Shown here: positions 7,275 to 8,586 of the stretch, in pieces | How positions within the stretch are numbered: position 1 is the first letter of the stretch | Layout of the letters: every line of letters starts with the position of its first letter | From: a bacterium | GTDB taxonomy: Bacteria > UBP13 > UBA5359 | NCBI GenBank assembly: GCA_028699365.1 | Contig: JAQVUQ010000036.1 | Location: forward strand, 1-8,586 | DNA: 8,586 nucleotides | Reading direction: 5' to 3' | Notes under the pieces: model-generated | The model's input: the letters and a program-made list of their open reading frames with translations, nothing else | Told to the model about the DNA's origin: nothing | Databases searched by the model: none | Made by a program: the position numbers and the translations under genes

Positions 7275-8363
7275 ATGTGGGAAAACATCAAGCCGGATAG
7301 AACCGGCGATAAGCCTCTCTACTTTCAGATTAAACAGATTGTGGCAGAGGCGATTGAAAATGGAATATTGAAGCCCGGGGAAAGGCTGCCTGCTTTCAGA
7401 AAATTGACCAGGGATCTGGACGTGAGCATGATAACCGTCAAGCAGGCTGTCGGGGAACTGGTGGAAGAAGGATACCTTTATACGCGGCAGGGCAGCGGCA
7501 CCTATGTGACCGACGGCTATAGAATCAAAGATGGAGATATATGCCTGGTGCTGCCCGATATCGCCAATCCCTTCTTCGCTCAACTGGCTGCCGGTATTCA
7601 GAGCGCAGCCAGGGAATTGAGGCGCAGCGTCATATACTACTGCACTGAAGGTTCCGAACTCCGCCAGGAAGAGGCGTTGAGGGCTGTCATCGCCAGGGAT
7701 GCCGGAGGAGTGATAATAGTCCCGCTCTTCTGCCAATCGCTGGAGAGCTCCGTCTCCGGATTGGAACATGCCGGCATACCGCTGGTCTTTGCCGATGATT
7801 ACCCCGATTGGAGCAGGGTGCCGTATATAGCCGTAGACAACGAACTCGGCGGCTGTCTGGCAGCCGGACATATCATCGATAAGGGGCATCGGCGCATAGG
7901 TTTCGTCAATGGACAGCCGTATACCAACACCAATAAAAAACGGCTGTCAGGGTTCCGACGGGCTCTGGCTGAGGCCGGGTTGCCGGATGACGGATCCCTT
8001 ATCCAGGTAAGCCATCTCTACGGTGAGGCGGGAGGATACGATGCCGCGGCCAAGCTTCTGGCTCTGGCAGAACCGCCGACCGCCGTATTTGCCGGAAATG
8101 ATCTCTGCGCTCTGGGTGTCTACAGAGCTGCCGAAGAGCGCGGGCTCAAATTACCCGGGCAGCTATCGGTGATCGGCTTTGACGATATTGAAACAGCCGC
8201 CCTGATCAAACCGGCCCTTACCACGGTGGCTCAACCCATAGCCGATATGGGCAGGCTGGCGGTGGAGATGCTTTGTGGTGGCAACGCTGCCGGCAGATCG
8301 CACCTGATACTGCCGCCGCGGTTGGTGGTCAGGGAGAGCGTGGATGTGCTGGGGTCCGTTTGA
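7275..8363 (+). CDS. GntR/LacI-type (AraR-like) transcriptional regulator
   Basis: A 362-residue sugar-responsive regulator. Residues about 13-80 form a GntR winged helix (PLYFQIK, ILKPGERLPAFRKL, VSMITVKQAVGELVEEGYL, RQGSGTYV). Residues about 88-362 form a LacI/periplasmic-binding-protein effector domain (VLPDIANPFFAQL, AGGVIIVP, PLVFADD, YIAVDNELGG, GHRRIGFVNG, AVFAGNDLCALGVY, LSVIGFDDIETA, LTTVAQPIADMG). This is the AraR architecture, normally a repressor released by a sugar. The ATG at 7275 is chosen over an in-frame GTG at 7257 because GAGGAG lies 4 bases upstream of the ATG, and the GTG would place the start only three bases after an operator-like site. It is divergent from the kinase-GRE operon, and the shared intergenic region holds two matching operators, so it very likely controls both units. 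The last residues (LGSV) and stop come from a 12-base direct repeat; the native end may have been altered. Confidence 0.93.
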   Translation: MWENIKPDRTGDKPLYFQIKQIVAEAIENGILKPGERLPAFRKLTRDLDVSMITVKQAVGELVEEGYLYTRQGSGTYVTDGYRIKDGDICLVLPDIANPFFAQLAAGIQSAARELRRSVIYYCTEGSELRQEEALRAVIARDAGGVIIVPLFCQSLESSVSGLEHAGIPLVFADDYPDWSRVPYIAVDNELGGCLAAGHIIDKGHRRIGFVNGQPYTNTNKKRLSGFRRALAEAGLPDDGSLIQVSHLYGEAGGYDAAAKLLALAEPPTAVFAGNDLCALGVYRAAEERGLKLPGQLSVIGFDDIETAALIKPALTTVAQPIADMGRLAVEMLCGGNAAGRSHLILPPRLVVRESVDVLGSV

Positions 8364-8380
8364 GAGTACTGGGGTCCGTT
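8349..8380 (+). repeat. Two direct copies of a 12-base repeat, 20-base period
   Basis: CTGGGGTCCGTT occurs exactly at 8349-8360 and 8369-8380. The first copy encodes the last residues of the regulator, just before its TGA; the second lies just after it. The two copies suggest a small duplication or part of a dispersed repeat that has invaded the gene's 3' end. Confidence 0.8.
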
Positions 8381-8390
8381 ATTTGGGCTA

Positions 8391-8586
8391 AGGCACAGAG
8401 GCACAGAGCCTCTGGGACCATTTGAAAGAAGGCACAAAGGCAGATAACTGAAAATATATAGTTAGGGCCAGGCACAAAGGCACAAAGTATTTGAGCATGG
8501 AATTATGATCTTTCAGTCCAGGCCCTGGAAGTTTACTTGAAGTAATACTTAACAAACGAGCTTGGGCCCTTTGTGCCTCTGTGCCT
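8391..8586. repeat. Island of short aggcacag/aggcacaa repeats, direct and inverted
   Basis: Eight-base units recur in tandem pairs: aggcacag twice at 8391-8406, a degenerate pair at 8430-8445 (aggcacaa then aggcagat), and aggcacaa twice at 8470-8485. The right edge (8572-8586, TGTGCCTCTGTGCCT) is the exact reverse complement of 8391-8405, making 15-base inverted repeats that enclose about 166 bases. The enclosed DNA is AT-richer than the genes and I see no coding region in it. The element probably continues past the window. It could be a miniature non-autonomous mobile element or a dispersed intergenic repeat; no transposase is present here. Confidence 0.7.
8396..8414 (+). terminator. Hairpin after the regulator, possible weak terminator
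   Basis: CAGAGGC (8396-8402) pairs perfectly with GCCTCTG (8408-8414) around a 5-base loop, 33 bases after the regulator stop. No thymine run follows (only TTT at 8421-8423), so it is not a typical intrinsic terminator. The stem is built from the local repeat units and may be only a by-product of them. Confidence 0.3.

Noticed and set aside
7197-7889. Minus-strand frame of 230 codons opposite the regulator
   Set aside because: It is antisense to the GntR/LacI gene and runs into the divergent promoter; no protein family features.
8391-8586. CRISPR array
   Set aside because: The repeat units are only 8-16 bases, imperfect and partly inverted, without uniform 25-40 base repeats and spacers.
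8403-8586. Start of a further gene after the regulator
   Set aside because: No open frame with a ribosome binding site or recognisable protein; the stretch is dominated by short repeats.
1-8586. Bacterial microcompartment (choline or propanediol type) locus
   Set aside because: No shell protein, aldehyde dehydrogenase or encapsulation-type extension on the GRE N-terminus is visible in the window.

Overview
The window carries a compact carbohydrate-type catabolic locus from an anaerobic bacterium. Four genes on the minus strand read right to left: a sedoheptulokinase-like FGGY sugar kinase (7110-5701), a glycyl radical enzyme (GRE, 5704-3281), its radical SAM activating enzyme (3277-2333) and a GH38-type alpha-mannosidase-like hydrolase (2325 to beyond the left edge). 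The junctions are very tight (4-base overlap, 3-base gap, 7-base gap), so this is almost certainly one operon. A GntR/LacI-type (AraR-like) regulator is transcribed divergently on the plus strand (7275-8363).

The 164-base divergent intergenic region shows a clear control layout. Each direction has an extended -10 promoter (TGnTATAAT). There are two copies, in opposite orientation, of an identical 16-base near-palindrome, ATTGTGTATATACAAT. One copy overlaps the -35 region of the operon promoter and the other sits at the start of the regulator transcript. The motif resembles the Bacillus AraR operator type, as expected for this regulator architecture, and predicts that the regulator represses both the operon and itself.

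The inferred logic is that the hydrolase releases or trims a sugar, the kinase phosphorylates a sugar or sugar derivative, and the oxygen-sensitive GRE performs a radical dehydration or cleavage. The substrate cannot be read from the sequence. The GRE keeps the eliminase hallmark Cys-x-Glu (C430/E432) and the radical glycine (G779). It departs from glycerol/propanediol/choline enzymes at several pocket positions, and its glycyl motif reads RIHGT instead of RVxGY. The activase has lost about half of the cysteines of the usual two auxiliary-cluster motifs. This combination does not match a GRE pathway I know and is the most interesting content of the window. No transporter, aldehyde dehydrogenase or microcompartment shell gene is visible here; such genes may lie to the left.

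After the regulator, 8364-8586 holds no gene. It contains a 20-base-period direct repeat that begins inside the regulator's last codons, then several short aggcacag/aggcacaa units in direct and inverted orientation reaching the right edge, which looks like an interspersed-repeat island. Taxonomy is uncertain. The DNA is moderately GC-rich with frequent ATA isoleucine codons. The gene content fits fermentative anaerobes such as Firmicutes or the Lentisphaerae/Verrucomicrobia/Planctomycetes group, but nothing here fixes the phylum.
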